A stretch of DNA of 64,000 nt. Origin: Natronospira elongata. GTDB lineage: Bacteria > Pseudomonadota > Gammaproteobacteria > Natronospirales > Natronospiraceae. Position 1 is the stretch's first letter. Each line of letters starts with the position of its first letter. A model generated the notes under the pieces. It saw only the letters and a list, made by a program, of their open reading frames with translations, was not told the DNA's origin and ran no database searches. The translations under genes and the position numbers were made by a program. The stretch is taken from positions 19,564 to 83,563 of the forward strand of contig NZ_JAYGII010000011.1 in assembly GCF_034931365.1 (NCBI RefSeq). The letters are read 5' to 3'. Shown piece after piece: positions 8,412 to 17,840 of the stretch.

Positions 8412-10592
8412 ATGCGAGCCGATGAAGCTCAAGAAATTCTTAGAAAAAGCAGATTATTCAGGGACCTGGATGACTCTTTTGTTGCTGATTTGAGCCATGC
8501 TGTCCGTGCGGTAGAACTGAAGAGCGGGGAAGATTTATTCTGCGAGGGCGCCCCCTCGGATTCACTGTATCTGGTCCTGAACGGCGAATTGGAAGCCTGC
8601 GTCGCCCAGAATGGGGGGCAGCAGCGTCTCGGGGACCTCCGGCCGGGTGAGCCGGTGGGTGAGCTCGGTGTGCTTTTTGGTGGTCCACGCACGGCGACGG
8701 TCAAGGCCGTCAAGCCGAGTCGGCTGCTGGCAATCGAGGCCCAGACATTGCGAGAGTGCCTGCCGCAAGCACCGCAACTGGAAGCGGCCCTGGAAGCGGA
8801 GGCCCGGGCTCGAATTCAGCGCAACGATCTGGATCAGATCGTTGAGCGATTTTTTGGCAATCTGGATCAGGTTGAGCGGGATGAACTGGCGGCGCGGCTG
8901 GAATGGGTGCGGCTGGACGCGGGGGAAATCCTGTTTAGACGTGGGGATCCGGGCGACAGCCTCTTCTTCATTGTCGATGGTTCGCTCTGGGCGGTGGCAG
9001 CCAATGAATATGGTGAAGAAGTGCCCATCGCCAGCCTGGGACAGGGAGAAGTGGTGGGCGAGATGGGCTTGCTGTCCGGCGAGAGCCGTTCCGCGGGCGT
9101 GGTGGCGGCTCGCGAGTCCACCCTGGTACGGCTGTCGCGAACCAATTTTGAATTGCTGAACCGGGAGTATCCGGCACTGGTCATGGGTATTACGCGCCAG
9201 CTCGCCGATCGCTTGCGGCGCAGCCAGCGGAAACAACCGGCCGCTCGCGGCGGTTGCCGTCGTATTGCCGTCATTGCCGCTAACCCCGACCGGAATCCCA
9301 CCGCCTTGATGCGGGCTATCAGTGCCGCAATCGGCCCCAGCGCCGAGGTCCTGGACGTCGAGCGGGTGCGCAGACTGCAAGGTCAGGGTGACGGCCCCGG
9401 CGCCGATTCCATCATGGCAGAGGCCGGCATCGGCTTGATGCTGGATGAGATGGCGGCCAGTCGCGAAATACTGTTTCAGATTACTGAACCGCTCAAGGGC
9501 GGAGAGGCGAGTGCCTGGACGCGCCGTTGCCTCAATCAGGCTGACGAACTGCTGATCGTTGCGGACGGTAATGCGGACAGGGAACCCAACGGCCTGGAAC
9601 GGGCGCTGTATGAGGATCGCCGCCGAACCACGGAGCTGCGTAGTCAACCGCGCACCCGATTGCTGCTGACTCACGAGAACGGGATGCGCCGGGTCCGGGA
9701 TACCAGTCCCTGGCTCAAGGCACGTTCTCCGGACGGGCACTTCCATCTTCGCCTGGGTGATGATGAGGACCTGGCACGTGTTGCCCGCTTATTGGCCGGG
9801 CGGGCTGTTGGCCTGGCACTGGGTGGTGCCGGCCCTGGCGGGCTGGGGCAGGTCGGGGCGATCCAGGCTCTGGAGGAAGCCGGCATTCCTCTGGACATGA
9901 TTGCCGCCAGCGGTGTGGGCGCCGTGGTTGGCGCCGGTTATGCCTTTGGCCTCTCCGGACGCGAGTTGGCGGAAGTGGATTGGCAGCGTCACCTGCCTGG
10001 ACGTCATGCCAGTGGGTGGCCAGAACTGGAAACCACCGACATTGAAGATCTCTGGCGTCCTTTCGTTTGCGTCTCCACCAATCTGAACAAACAGACACTG
10101 AGCATTCATCGTCAGGGCAATCTGTGGGACTCGGTGGCGGCCAGCAGTATTGTTCCCGGCCTGGGCAGTCCCGTATCCCTTGACGGGGACTTGCATGTCA
10201 GTGGCAGCCTCATTAACCGTTTGCCAGGCGACCTACTGCGTGGGGTCGTGGGGAGCTGCATCGGCATTGATACCATGAACGGCCAACCGGATCATGTCGA
10301 GATTGACTTTGGTAGCCTGAGCCAACCCTGGTGGCGTCGCTTGCTACCGGGCTGGTCCCGGCAGGTTTCAGTGGCGCCGGATCTGCTCTTGCGTTCCCTG
10401 TTCGCGGGAAGTCACCGTGGAATCCGTGAGACAAAACGGCAGTTGGATGTCGACATCAGTCTGGCTTCCGAGCGTGGATTCAATGTGAAGGTAGACCCGG
10501 CCGATGTCATTCGTGACGCTTACCAGGAAACCTGCCAGTACATTGATCGTGTTGGAGTTCAAGAGCTACGGGCGCGGCTGGCGCTGGACTGA
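8412..10592 (+). CDS. Two-cNMP-domain, patatin-like protein with degenerate active site
   Basis: 726 aa. Two cyclic-nucleotide-binding (CAP-ED) domains lie at about 8-125 and 145-265, then a linker domain (about 280-445), then a patatin-like domain (about 465-726), the layout of NTE-type phospholipases and Rv2565-like proteins. The patatin motifs look broken: the oxyanion GGGxRG is GGAGPGG (471-477), the nucleophile elbow GxSxG is ASGVG (499-503) with glycine at the serine position, and the DG(G/A) dyad aspartate is replaced in VSGS (596-599). Established: active patatins use a Ser-Asp dyad. Inference: a non-catalytic sensor or scaffold. The start is ATG 8412 behind GGGGGAG; an upstream in-frame start at 8385 is less likely. 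Confidence 0.8.
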   Translation: MRADEAQEILRKSRLFRDLDDSFVADLSHAVRAVELKSGEDLFCEGAPSDSLYLVLNGELEACVAQNGGQQRLGDLRPGEPVGELGVLFGGPRTATVKAVKPSRLLAIEAQTLRECLPQAPQLEAALEAEARARIQRNDLDQIVERFFGNLDQVERDELAARLEWVRLDAGEILFRRGDPGDSLFFIVDGSLWAVAANEYGEEVPIASLGQGEVVGEMGLLSGESRSAGVVAARESTLVRLSRTNFELLNREYPALVMGITRQLADRLRRSQRKQPAARGGCRRIAVIAANPDRNPTALMRAISAAIGPSAEVLDVERVRRLQGQGDGPGADSIMAEAGIGLMLDEMAASREILFQITEPLKGGEASAWTRRCLNQADELLIVADGNADREPNGLERALYEDRRRTTELRSQPRTRLLLTHENGMRRVRDTSPWLKARSPDGHFHLRLGDDEDLARVARLLAGRAVGLALGGAGPGGLGQVGAIQALEEAGIPLDMIAASGVGAVVGAGYAFGLSGRELAEVDWQRHLPGRHASGWPELETTDIEDLWRPFVCVSTNLNKQTLSIHRQGNLWDSVAASSIVPGLGSPVSLDGDLHVSGSLINRLPGDLLRGVVGSCIGIDTMNGQPDHVEIDFGSLSQPWWRRLLPGWSRQVSVAPDLLLRSLFAGSHRGIRETKRQLDVDISLASERGFNVKVDPADVIRDAYQETCQYIDRVGVQELRARLALD

Positions 10593-10622
10593 GCAGCGAT
10601 CTGCTATGATGGTCGGACGGGC

Positions 10623-10648
10623 GGTGGATCCTGGCCGGAGGATCCACC
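10623..10648. other. Perfect 9-bp inverted repeat between genes
   Basis: GGTGGATCC at 10623-10631 and GGATCCACC at 10640-10648 flank an 8-base loop. There is no U tract after it. It may be a weak terminator or a leader hairpin of the following gene. Confidence 0.5.
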
Positions 10649-10718
10649 GAGGGACGGGTATCAGAGTTTCCTTGGTTCCCCGCTCGGGAATGGCCGATAA
10701 CACTGCCGGAGTCCCACA

Positions 10719-13700
10719 GTGGCCCAGCAACAAGCAAGCGCAGAACAGGATCAATCGAACTCCATCTGGCAACTGCTGGGTATTAACCTGACCGGCTTTA
10801 CCCTATACCTCCTCCTGGGTTGGGTCTCCCTGCGCTTGTCGCCAGCCGATACCGTGGCCACCAGTATCTTTCTGCCGGCTGGCATCGCACTGGGCTGGGT
10901 TCTGATTTATGGCCTTCGGTCCCTAGTGGGAGTCGGCCTTGGGGCCCAGCTGGTGGGATTGATGGTTATCGAGCATCCGGGAGCCAATCCCGCCTTGTTG
11001 CTTTGGCCATTGCTGATTCTGCCAACGGCGGTGCTGGTACAGGCAGCCCTGGGGCGATATCTGGCTCAGCGCCTGGTGAACTGGCCAGATCCCTTGGACA
11101 GTCCCCGTAACATTTCCGCTTTCATCCTTCTGGTGATCCCGCTGTCCTGCCTGGTCCAGGCTTCCGTGTCCTTGCCCTGGTTGTGGTGGTTCGGTGGTCT
11201 GGAGTTTGGGCCGCAGTTGACCACCTGGCTTTCCTGGTGGCTGGCTGATGTACTTGGGGCGACTGTTATCGTGCCGGTGCTTCTGGTTTTTCTGGCCCGA
11301 CCCCGTAACGTCTGGCGGCCCCGCCGTGTGGTTCTGGTCTTGCCTCTGCTGTTGCTTACCGGCCTAGGTCTGCTTCTGTTTCGCCAGCTGGATCTGCTAT
11401 CGGTGGAACGGTTCGCCGCCGATTTCGAGCGGGATACCGAAGCATTGTCTCAGCAGTTGGAACGTCGTCTTGATGCCCACATGGAAACTCTGTTGGCTCT
11501 GGAGCGCCTGGTTCAGCTCAACCCGGATCTGAGCCGCGACCAGTTTCGCGACTTTGTTGGGCCTTTTCTGGACCGACACTCGGCTAGCCAGAACTTCAGC
11601 TTCAATCCTCGGGTAAGGGATGCCCAACGAGCCGAATTCGAAGCAGAAGTTCAAAGGGCAGGTTTTGGTGAATTCCAGATTCTGGACCGCCTGGATGGAG
11701 CAACGACGGGCAGGGCGGCCACTCGCACCGAGTATTTTCCTATCCTTTATGTTGAGCCGTTGGCGGAAAATCGATCGGTTATCGGGCTTGACCCCCAGTC
11801 CATCGATTCACCACAAGTAGCCATAAAGCAGACCATGGAATCCGGCGAGCCAAAGGCGAGTGCGCCTTTCACTCTGACTCAGGAGCCGGGCGACCAGATT
11901 GGGATGGTGATCTACAGCGCGGTGAAGGATCGGTCCGGGAGCGGAGAGGAAGCCGTGATTCTGGGTCTGGTCACGGCCGCATTCCGCCTTGGGGACTTGA
12001 TGGAAGACGCCATTGCTGCTGCACCCACAATGGAACTGCAGGTCTGCCTGGTGGACCTGGGGGGCCGGGCGGGGAGTCAGAGACTGGCGGGCACTCAGGA
12101 TTGTGAACGGCCTGACTGGCTTGCAGCCAGGCACGTGGGTTTGCGTGAGTTGGGCTTTGCCGGGCGGGAATGGCAGTTGCGGGTCCAGCCGGGTGCTGGC
12201 ACCGCTGTGGTTCATACCTGGCCGGCCTGGATTCCGACGCTGATTGGGTTCGTTCTGACGGGAAGCCTGGCGGCCTTTCTGCTTCTGGTGACCGGTCAGA
12301 GTAGACGCGTGTCAGAGTTGGTTCAACGCAGGACGAGGGAACTCGCAGAAGCTAGTGAGGAATTGCTCGAACAGCAACAAGCCCTGGATAGGGCCCAGCA
12401 GGTTGCCGCCCTGGGTAGCTGGGAATGGATTCCGGGCGAAGAAGGCAGCTTCAATGCATCCCGGGGTCTGGCCGAACTATTGGGACTACCCCTGGAGTCA
12501 CTGGATAGCCCCGATGCCCTGATACGGGCGATCCATCCTGATGATCAACCCAGACTAGCCAGTCTCCTGGGCCGAGCCGAGCTGGAGGCAGAGCCATTGA
12601 GCATGGATTGTCGCCTGGGAAGGCAATCGGAGCGGGTTCTGCATATGGCTCTCGAAAGTGACTGGGCGGAGGGCCGACCCTGGCGCGTTCGGGCCATTGC
12701 CCAGGATGTCACTGATGCCAGAAAGGCAGCGGAACGTATTGAATATCTTGCTCACTATGATGAACTCACGGGCTTGCCGAATCGCCGTCTCTGGTTTACC
12801 TGCGCAGAGCGTGCCCTGCAATCTGCGAAGCGTCATGGTTACAAGATGGCAGTGATGTTTCTTGACCTGGATGAGTTCAAGACCATCAATGATTCCCTGG
12901 GTCATGGTGTGGGTGATGAGTTGTTAAAGCAGGTTGGCAGGCGGTTGGGTGAGGCAGTCAGGGATGAAGACACGCTGGCCCGCTTGGGTGGGGATGAGTT
13001 TGTTATTCTTCTTCCTCGTCTGGAGGAAAGCAGTAGTGCAGCGCCTGTTGCAGAGAAGCTGTTGAAGGAAATGGCTGAACCGTTCGAGCTGGAGGATCGA
13101 CGATTCAAGCTCGGCGCGAGCATCGGGATTACGATCTATCCGGATGATGGTGATGATGTGGATACCCTGCTCCAGCACGCGGATACAGCCATGTATCGGG
13201 CGAAGTCCGCGGGGAGGGATAACTATAAGCATTTCGCACCCGAGATGAATGACGAAGCCCGCGCGCGGCTTGATATGGAAAATGCCATCCGACGGGGGTT
13301 GGAACAGGACGAGTTCATGCTCCATTTCCAACCGCAGGTAAACAGCCGGGATAAGAGTATCGTGGGTTTTGAGGCTCTGCTGCGCTGGCATCATCCGGAG
13401 CTTGGAATGGTACCCCCGGGCGAGTTCATCCCCGCAGCAGAACGTTCGGGTTTGATCTTGCCACTGGGGGATCGAGTTCTCTGGATGGCCTGCAGGCAGC
13501 AGAAGGCGTGGTCTGACTCTGGGAATCCAGTGTTGTCCCGTGCCGGGATTTGCGTGAATGTCTCCCCCATACAGTTTCGCCGCCTGAGTTTCGTGGACCA
13601 CCTGAAGAAGATCATCCAGGCAACGGGTGTGGATCCAGCATTGTTGACCCTGGAGATCACTGAAAGCAGTCTCATGGATATGGATTCCCAGGTGTTGGAG

Positions 13701-14048
13701 GGGCTGCATCGATTGCGTGAGCTGGGAATCAAGCTGGCGCTGGATGATTTCGGGACCGGCTATTCCAGTCTGTCTTATCTGAAGCAGTTGCCGATCACGC
13801 TGATCAAGCTGGACCGTTCCTTCGTCATGGACCTGCCGGACGATGAGGAGGATGCGGCCATCGCGGAAACCGCCATTGCCATGGCAGCCAAATTGGGCAT
13901 GACGGTGATTGCCGAGGGTGTGGAAACCGGGGAGCAGCGCCGCTTTCTGGAAAACCTGGGCTGTTGTTTCATGCAAGGCTTCCTGTTCGCGCGCCCCATG
14001 AGTCCGGATGATCTGGCCGATTGGGTGAAATCACCACTGGAAGATTAA
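10719..14048 (+). CDS. MASE1-CHASE-PAS-GGDEF-EAL cyclic di-GMP enzyme
   Basis: 1109 aa. The N-terminal hydrophobic MASE1 region (about 15-220, roughly eight helices) is followed by a periplasmic CHASE-type sensor (about 230-505), a further TM helix near 510-530, a short coiled coil, PAS (about 555-670), GGDEF (about 680-835) and EAL (about 850-1105). GGDEF is intact at 757-761 with RxxD (RDED) before it; the EAL motif is intact (EALLRW from residue 885) along with DDFGTGYSSL. Both synthesis and hydrolysis of c-di-GMP are therefore possible, and which dominates cannot be told. Start GTG 10719 has GGAG seven bases upstream. With the cyclase at position 5 this gives two c-di-GMP enzymes in 14 kb. 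Confidence 0.93.
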   Translation: MAQQQASAEQDQSNSIWQLLGINLTGFTLYLLLGWVSLRLSPADTVATSIFLPAGIALGWVLIYGLRSLVGVGLGAQLVGLMVIEHPGANPALLLWPLLILPTAVLVQAALGRYLAQRLVNWPDPLDSPRNISAFILLVIPLSCLVQASVSLPWLWWFGGLEFGPQLTTWLSWWLADVLGATVIVPVLLVFLARPRNVWRPRRVVLVLPLLLLTGLGLLLFRQLDLLSVERFAADFERDTEALSQQLERRLDAHMETLLALERLVQLNPDLSRDQFRDFVGPFLDRHSASQNFSFNPRVRDAQRAEFEAEVQRAGFGEFQILDRLDGATTGRAATRTEYFPILYVEPLAENRSVIGLDPQSIDSPQVAIKQTMESGEPKASAPFTLTQEPGDQIGMVIYSAVKDRSGSGEEAVILGLVTAAFRLGDLMEDAIAAAPTMELQVCLVDLGGRAGSQRLAGTQDCERPDWLAARHVGLRELGFAGREWQLRVQPGAGTAVVHTWPAWIPTLIGFVLTGSLAAFLLLVTGQSRRVSELVQRRTRELAEASEELLEQQQALDRAQQVAALGSWEWIPGEEGSFNASRGLAELLGLPLESLDSPDALIRAIHPDDQPRLASLLGRAELEAEPLSMDCRLGRQSERVLHMALESDWAEGRPWRVRAIAQDVTDARKAAERIEYLAHYDELTGLPNRRLWFTCAERALQSAKRHGYKMAVMFLDLDEFKTINDSLGHGVGDELLKQVGRRLGEAVRDEDTLARLGGDEFVILLPRLEESSSAAPVAEKLLKEMAEPFELEDRRFKLGASIGITIYPDDGDDVDTLLQHADTAMYRAKSAGRDNYKHFAPEMNDEARARLDMENAIRRGLEQDEFMLHFQPQVNSRDKSIVGFEALLRWHHPELGMVPPGEFIPAAERSGLILPLGDRVLWMACRQQKAWSDSGNPVLSRAGICVNVSPIQFRRLSFVDHLKKIIQATGVDPALLTLEITESSLMDMDSQVLEGLHRLRELGIKLALDDFGTGYSSLSYLKQLPITLIKLDRSFVMDLPDDEEDAAIAETAIAMAAKLGMTVIAEGVETGEQRRFLENLGCCFMQGFLFARPMSPDDLADWVKSPLED

Positions 14049-14054
14049 TCATCC

Positions 14055-14137
14055 GGGTTCGAATTCGATTTCGAGAAATGAAAAAGGCCGCCCACTCGGG
14101 ACGGCCTCGATCATTGTATGGCGGAGAGGGTGGGATT
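14055..14137. repeat. 83-bp direct repeat, copy 1 (with tRNA-Ser 3' fragment)
   Basis: Identical to 14252-14334 as far as I can read. It contains a copy of the tRNA-Ser terminator hairpin and the last 19 bases of tRNA-Ser (acceptor 3' strand with CCA and part of the T arm) at 14119-14137, after which tRNA similarity stops. This is a truncated tRNA copy, probably from a duplication or from integration/excision at the tRNA 3' end. Confidence 0.85.
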
Positions 14138-14251
14138 GCTCGGCCCATCCCTGGGCCTCGGCCTCCGCTTCGCTCCGGCGCTGCTCCGCTGCGCTGCGCA
14201 GCCCAAATGCGTTCCTACGCATTTGTCGAACCCGAGTTGTTATTGACTCGT

Positions 14252-14334
14252 GGGTTCGAATTCGATTTCGAGAAATGAAAAAGGCCGCCCACTCGGGACG
14301 GCCTCGATCATTGTATGGCGGAGAGGGTGGGATT
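14252..14334. repeat. 83-bp direct repeat, copy 2 (overlaps the intact tRNA-Ser)
   Basis: Second copy of the 83-bp repeat, offset by 197 bp. Here it runs into the complete tRNA-Ser gene. The sequence between the copies (14138-14251) is GC-rich with no ORF or RNA that I recognise. Confidence 0.85.
14277..14304 (-). terminator. Terminator of tRNA-Ser
   Basis: Imperfect hairpin AGGCCGCCC-ACTC-GGGACGGCCT followed on the minus strand by a run of five U. It lies 12 bases beyond the tRNA CCA end. Confidence 0.8.
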
Positions 14335-14403
14335 CGAACCCACGAGTCCTTGCGGACTGCCGGTTTTCAAGACCGGTGCATTCAACCACTCTGCCACCTC
14401 TCC
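14316..14403 (-). tRNA. tRNA-Ser (anticodon UGA)
   Basis: Complete class II tRNA of 88 nt including the encoded CCA. Acceptor GGAGAGG pairs with CCTCTCC, discriminator G; the anticodon arm CCGGTCTTGAAAACCGG places TGA as anticodon; a long variable arm (GCAGTCCGCAAGGACTC) marks serine; the T loop is GGTTCGAATCC. It decodes UCN codons. It sits among partial copies of itself on both sides. Confidence 0.95.
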
Positions 14404-14438
14404 GAAAACTACCGTGGCGTCTACATGTTCTAGCAAGA

Positions 14439-14470
14439 CCCTGCGGACTGGCGGTTTTCAAGACCGGCGC
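14439..14470 (-). pseudogene. tRNA-Ser anticodon-arm fragment
   Basis: 32 bases match 14348-14379 of the intact tRNA at all but about three positions, including the anticodon loop and part of the variable arm. The acceptor and D arms are missing. A remnant of a second tRNA-Ser copy, just upstream of the intact gene in its direction of transcription. Confidence 0.75.
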
Positions 14471-14605
14471 TGCCGGGCCCAGGCCCTTCGCTGAAAGCGA
14501 GGGTTCGATGACAGCCGCGAGCGCGGCCCGCGGTCCGATAGGGGCTGTGCGGTGCCGGGACGAAAGGATAACATGACGAGATCATTTTTCGTGAGGGAGA
14601 TTGGC

Positions 14606-16132
14606 ATGAAAGCGTGGCAGATGGCGGTCCTGATGGTTTTGGTGGTTCTACTGGCGGCCTGTGAGCGAGAGGTGGAGGCGCCCTGGGCGGCGGTGCATCC
14701 CCCGGAAGACAGGGCGGATGTCTGGGAATCGGAGGGGCGGCTTTTTGTGGTTTTTGCGCCGGAAGATGCCGAAGTGCCCCACGTCCACATGGGGTTCCCC
14801 CCATTTTCCGACTCTGATCCCTTCTTTGCCGTGGATGTGGAAGACTGGAATGGCGATGAGCCGCTCCGCCTGGCCGGCGATATGATCGGTTTTCCGCCCG
14901 AGCAGGTGGATGACGTGCCGGAGGGGCGCTACCAGTTGCAGGCAATCTACAAGACGGATTTCTTTTTCCACCAGGCGGTAAGCGAGGGAAGCTGGCTGTC
15001 GGAACCGCTGGTGGTGGATTGGCCGGCGGACCGGGGCGAGATCGAACTGCAGCTCAGTGAGTACCTTCCGGATGAACTGCCCGCGGACCGGTCCAATTTG
15101 CAGTTCGTGCGGATCAAGAGTGAGCTGCTGAGCGAGTTCTGGGGCGAGGAGATTGAGTTGCGCGCCGCCGTCATCCTGCCCACTGATTGGGAAGAGAGTG
15201 GCGATGAGTATCCGGTGCGCTACAACATCGGCGGTTATGGCTCACGCTATACCCGTGCCCTGGAGTTGATGGAGGCGGGCAGTGATTTCCGCGATGACTG
15301 GTATGACCCGGCCAATCCCAAGTTCATCATGGTGTTGCTGGATGGCACCGGCCCCTTCGGTGATCCCTATCAGATCAATTCCCGCAACAGCGGTCCCTGG
15401 GGGGATGCCGTCACCGAAGAGCTGATTCCCTACATCGAGGAGCGCTTCCGTGCCATCGGCGAGCCGGAGGCCCGTTTCCTGGATGGCGGCTCCACCGGGG
15501 GCTGGGCTTCATTGGCGATGCAAGTCTTCTACCCGGATTACTTCAATGGTGCCTGGTCTTTCTGCGCCGACAGCCCGGATTTTCGCCGGTTTCAGCTCAT
15601 CAACCTCTATGAAGATGAAAACGCCTACTACAACCGCCACAACTATCTGATACCCAGCAAGCGCTCCATTGAGGGGGATCCGGAATTCTCCATCAAGGCA
15701 GAGATTGCCATGGAGCGGGTCATGGGACGCGGCGATAGCTTTGTGACCGGCGGTGAGCAGTGGGGTGCCTGGCATGCCCTTTACGGCCCTCGTGGTGATG
15801 ACGGTCTGCCGGTGCCGGCCTGGGATGAGCACAGCGGCGAGATCGATCCGGCGGTGGTGGAGTACTGGAAGGATTACGACCTGGTCCGCTACCTGGAGGC
15901 CAATTGGGATGAGATCGGTGAAGAGCTGGCCGGCAAGCTCAATATCTGGATGGGCGACATGGACGACTACTATCTCAACCCCGGGATGTATCGTCTTGCC
16001 GACCTGATGGATGAGTTGAGCAATCCCGATCCCGAGGCCCGATTCACCTGGGGGCGTCTCCAGGGACATTGCTGGATTCCCCTGAGCCACGCCGAGATTT
16101 TCTCGGAAATGGCGGAGCGCCTGGAAGACTGA
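14606..16132 (+). CDS. Secreted esterase-like lipoprotein (alpha/beta hydrolase fold)
   Basis: 508 aa. The N-terminus is a lipoprotein signal with lipobox LLAAC (Cys19). A beta-rich region (about 20-170) precedes an alpha/beta hydrolase domain resembling the enterochelin esterase / esterase D group. The candidate nucleophile is Ser296 in GGSTGGW; a catalytic His may be in the C-terminal GHCWIP. The start is ATG 14606 (MKAWQM) with GAGGGAG in front, giving a clean signal peptide; an in-frame ATG at 14552 would bury it. Substrate unknown. It converges with the Mrp operon, with a hairpin between them. Confidence 0.75.
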   Translation: MKAWQMAVLMVLVVLLAACEREVEAPWAAVHPPEDRADVWESEGRLFVVFAPEDAEVPHVHMGFPPFSDSDPFFAVDVEDWNGDEPLRLAGDMIGFPPEQVDDVPEGRYQLQAIYKTDFFFHQAVSEGSWLSEPLVVDWPADRGEIELQLSEYLPDELPADRSNLQFVRIKSELLSEFWGEEIELRAAVILPTDWEESGDEYPVRYNIGGYGSRYTRALELMEAGSDFRDDWYDPANPKFIMVLLDGTGPFGDPYQINSRNSGPWGDAVTEELIPYIEERFRAIGEPEARFLDGGSTGGWASLAMQVFYPDYFNGAWSFCADSPDFRRFQLINLYEDENAYYNRHNYLIPSKRSIEGDPEFSIKAEIAMERVMGRGDSFVTGGEQWGAWHALYGPRGDDGLPVPAWDEHSGEIDPAVVEYWKDYDLVRYLEANWDEIGEELAGKLNIWMGDMDDYYLNPGMYRLADLMDELSNPDPEARFTWGRLQGHCWIPLSHAEIFSEMAERLED

Positions 16133-16144
16133 AGGGATTGGGTT

Positions 16145-16178
16145 GGGGCGCAGAGGCGCCGATGCGCCTGTGCGCCCC
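16145..16178. terminator. Hairpin between convergent genes
   Basis: GGGGCGCA (16145-16152) pairs with TGCGCCCC (16171-16178), with an inner GGCGC/GCGCC stem. There is no long U tract, so termination is a moderate guess. Confidence 0.5.
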
Positions 16179-16181
16179 AGC

Positions 16182-17840
16182 TCAGATTGCCAACAGGCCG
16201 AGCAGGGCGAGGAAGACAAGCCAGACGAGCAAGGCTGGGCCCATGGCCGCCAGCCGGGCATCAAGTTGCCTCAGTGTGACGGGTAGCAAGGTCGGCATGG
16301 CGGGTCTGCCGGGGAGTGACCAACTGGGCTGGCGCAGGGTGGGCAGACGGAAGAGTTCTATCAGATCACCGGCCGGTATTCGGGGGTGCCGATTGGCGGG
16401 CCAGTAGCGCCAGGTGAGAGCGGCCAGGAACAGCCCGAGTAACACCGGCAAGCCTGTTTCCAGCAGATAGCCCGGTTTCACGGCAATCCCGCTTTCCATG
16501 GCGTTGTCCGTGATGGCAATGATCCAGGGCAGCCCCAGCGATAGCAGCAGCAGAATCATCCACGCCACCACCGGTCGTGACCATTGATTGTCCGCTGTCT
16601 GGTGTTGTCCTGCCAGTTGGTGCAGAAAGCGCATCAGCAACAGTGTGGTCAGCAGGCTACTGATCAGCAGGATGGGTTCCAGCCAGGTCAGTGATTCCGG
16701 GATCTCGCTCTTCATCAGAATCTTGGCCAGGGCACCGCTTAGCAGGGGCGCACCGGCCAGGCTGAGGCTGGGCAGCCATAAGAGTTTTCCGATCCAGCGA
16801 TGGCCGGCATGGTCCACTCCCAGAAACAGCAGAGTCTTGGACAGGCCATGATGAAGTGCAAACAGGACTGCAATGCTGATCAACAGTGGTGCATTTTCCG
16901 GCGAGTAAAGGGCCATCCCCACCAGGCTGGCCACCAGCCCCATCTGGCTGATGCTGGAGTAGGCAAGGATGACCTTGGCTTTATGCTGGCTCATCCCGAT
17001 CAGTGCGGCCACCAGGCCCGTGAACAGGCCTGCGGCCAGCAACATCAAACCGGCAGTTTCCAGGTCGATGCCCTCGCTGCCCAGTGGCAGAAAGCGTAGC
17101 CAGCCGATCAAGCCCGCTTTCAGGATGACGCCACTGAGGACTGCGCTGGCGGGCACCGGAGCCTGGGGATGGGCGAGGGGCAGCCACATATGCAAGGGAA
17201 TCAGCCCCATCTTCACGGCAAACCCAGCCAGGAACAGCCAACTGATCAACGTCCCGTGGTTCAGACCGGCGTATTCCGCCGCCAGGGCATCCAGGGGCGC
17301 ATTGCCGAGCTGCCCTGCCAGGAGGATCAGGCCGCTCAGGATCATGGCCTCGCCCAGCAGCGCCATGACCAGATAGACGCGACCCGCACGATAGTCGGCC
17401 ATTCGGCCGAAGAATATGACCAGACCATAGGCGGATACGCTCATCATGGCGTAGGCGGCGTAGAAGCTGGCGGCGTCCAGGGTTATGAACACGCAGAGAT
17501 TGCCGGTCCAGGTCAGCAGCCAGAACAGATAGAAGCGCGGTTGCTGCTCTCGCTCGATGGTATCGCTGGCATGCAGCCCGGCCACAGTCCAGGCCGCAAT
17601 GGCTAGCAACAGCAATGGCAGCGCCGTGTTGTCCACCCCCACCCGAGCGCCCAGTAGCAGCCAGGGCAACTCGACAAGCTGATCGTGCAGCAGGACCAGG
17701 GGCAAAGCGAACAGGGGAAGCCAGGGAGCGGTGCGCAGGGCCAGGCTGCGGGTGCTTGCCAGAAACAGGCCGGCCGCCACCAGTAATGGCAGCACGGGCA
17801 GGCAAAAGGCCAGCAATGGTGGCAGCCAGCTGCTCATCAT
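16182..17840 (-). CDS. NuoL/M/N-like antiporter subunit, third in the Mrp locus
   Basis: 552-aa integral membrane protein of the proton-conducting transporter family (complex I NuoL/M/N, Mrp A/D), with about 14 helices. The segment after GLIPLHMWLPLAHPQAPVPA carries the family's conserved lysine and proline-rich broken helix, and ILAYSSISQMG is the second family hallmark. It lacks the long C-terminal MrpA extension (MbhD/E-like parts are fused to the MrpB gene instead). Its start overlaps the previous stop by 4 bases. Last gene of the operon. Whether it is MrpA-like or MrpD-like needs a tree. Confidence 0.85.
   Translation of the reverse strand: MMSSWLPPLLAFCLPVLPLLVAAGLFLASTRSLALRTAPWLPLFALPLVLLHDQLVELPWLLLGARVGVDNTALPLLLLAIAAWTVAGLHASDTIEREQQPRFYLFWLLTWTGNLCVFITLDAASFYAAYAMMSVSAYGLVIFFGRMADYRAGRVYLVMALLGEAMILSGLILLAGQLGNAPLDALAAEYAGLNHGTLISWLFLAGFAVKMGLIPLHMWLPLAHPQAPVPASAVLSGVILKAGLIGWLRFLPLGSEGIDLETAGLMLLAAGLFTGLVAALIGMSQHKAKVILAYSSISQMGLVASLVGMALYSPENAPLLISIAVLFALHHGLSKTLLFLGVDHAGHRWIGKLLWLPSLSLAGAPLLSGALAKILMKSEIPESLTWLEPILLISSLLTTLLLMRFLHQLAGQHQTADNQWSRPVVAWMILLLLSLGLPWIIAITDNAMESGIAVKPGYLLETGLPVLLGLFLAALTWRYWPANRHPRIPAGDLIELFRLPTLRQPSWSLPGRPAMPTLLPVTLRQLDARLAAMGPALLVWLVFLALLGLLAI

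Noticed and set aside
8562..9746. 394-aa minus-strand ORF
   Set aside because: Antisense to the cNMP-patatin gene, no domain.
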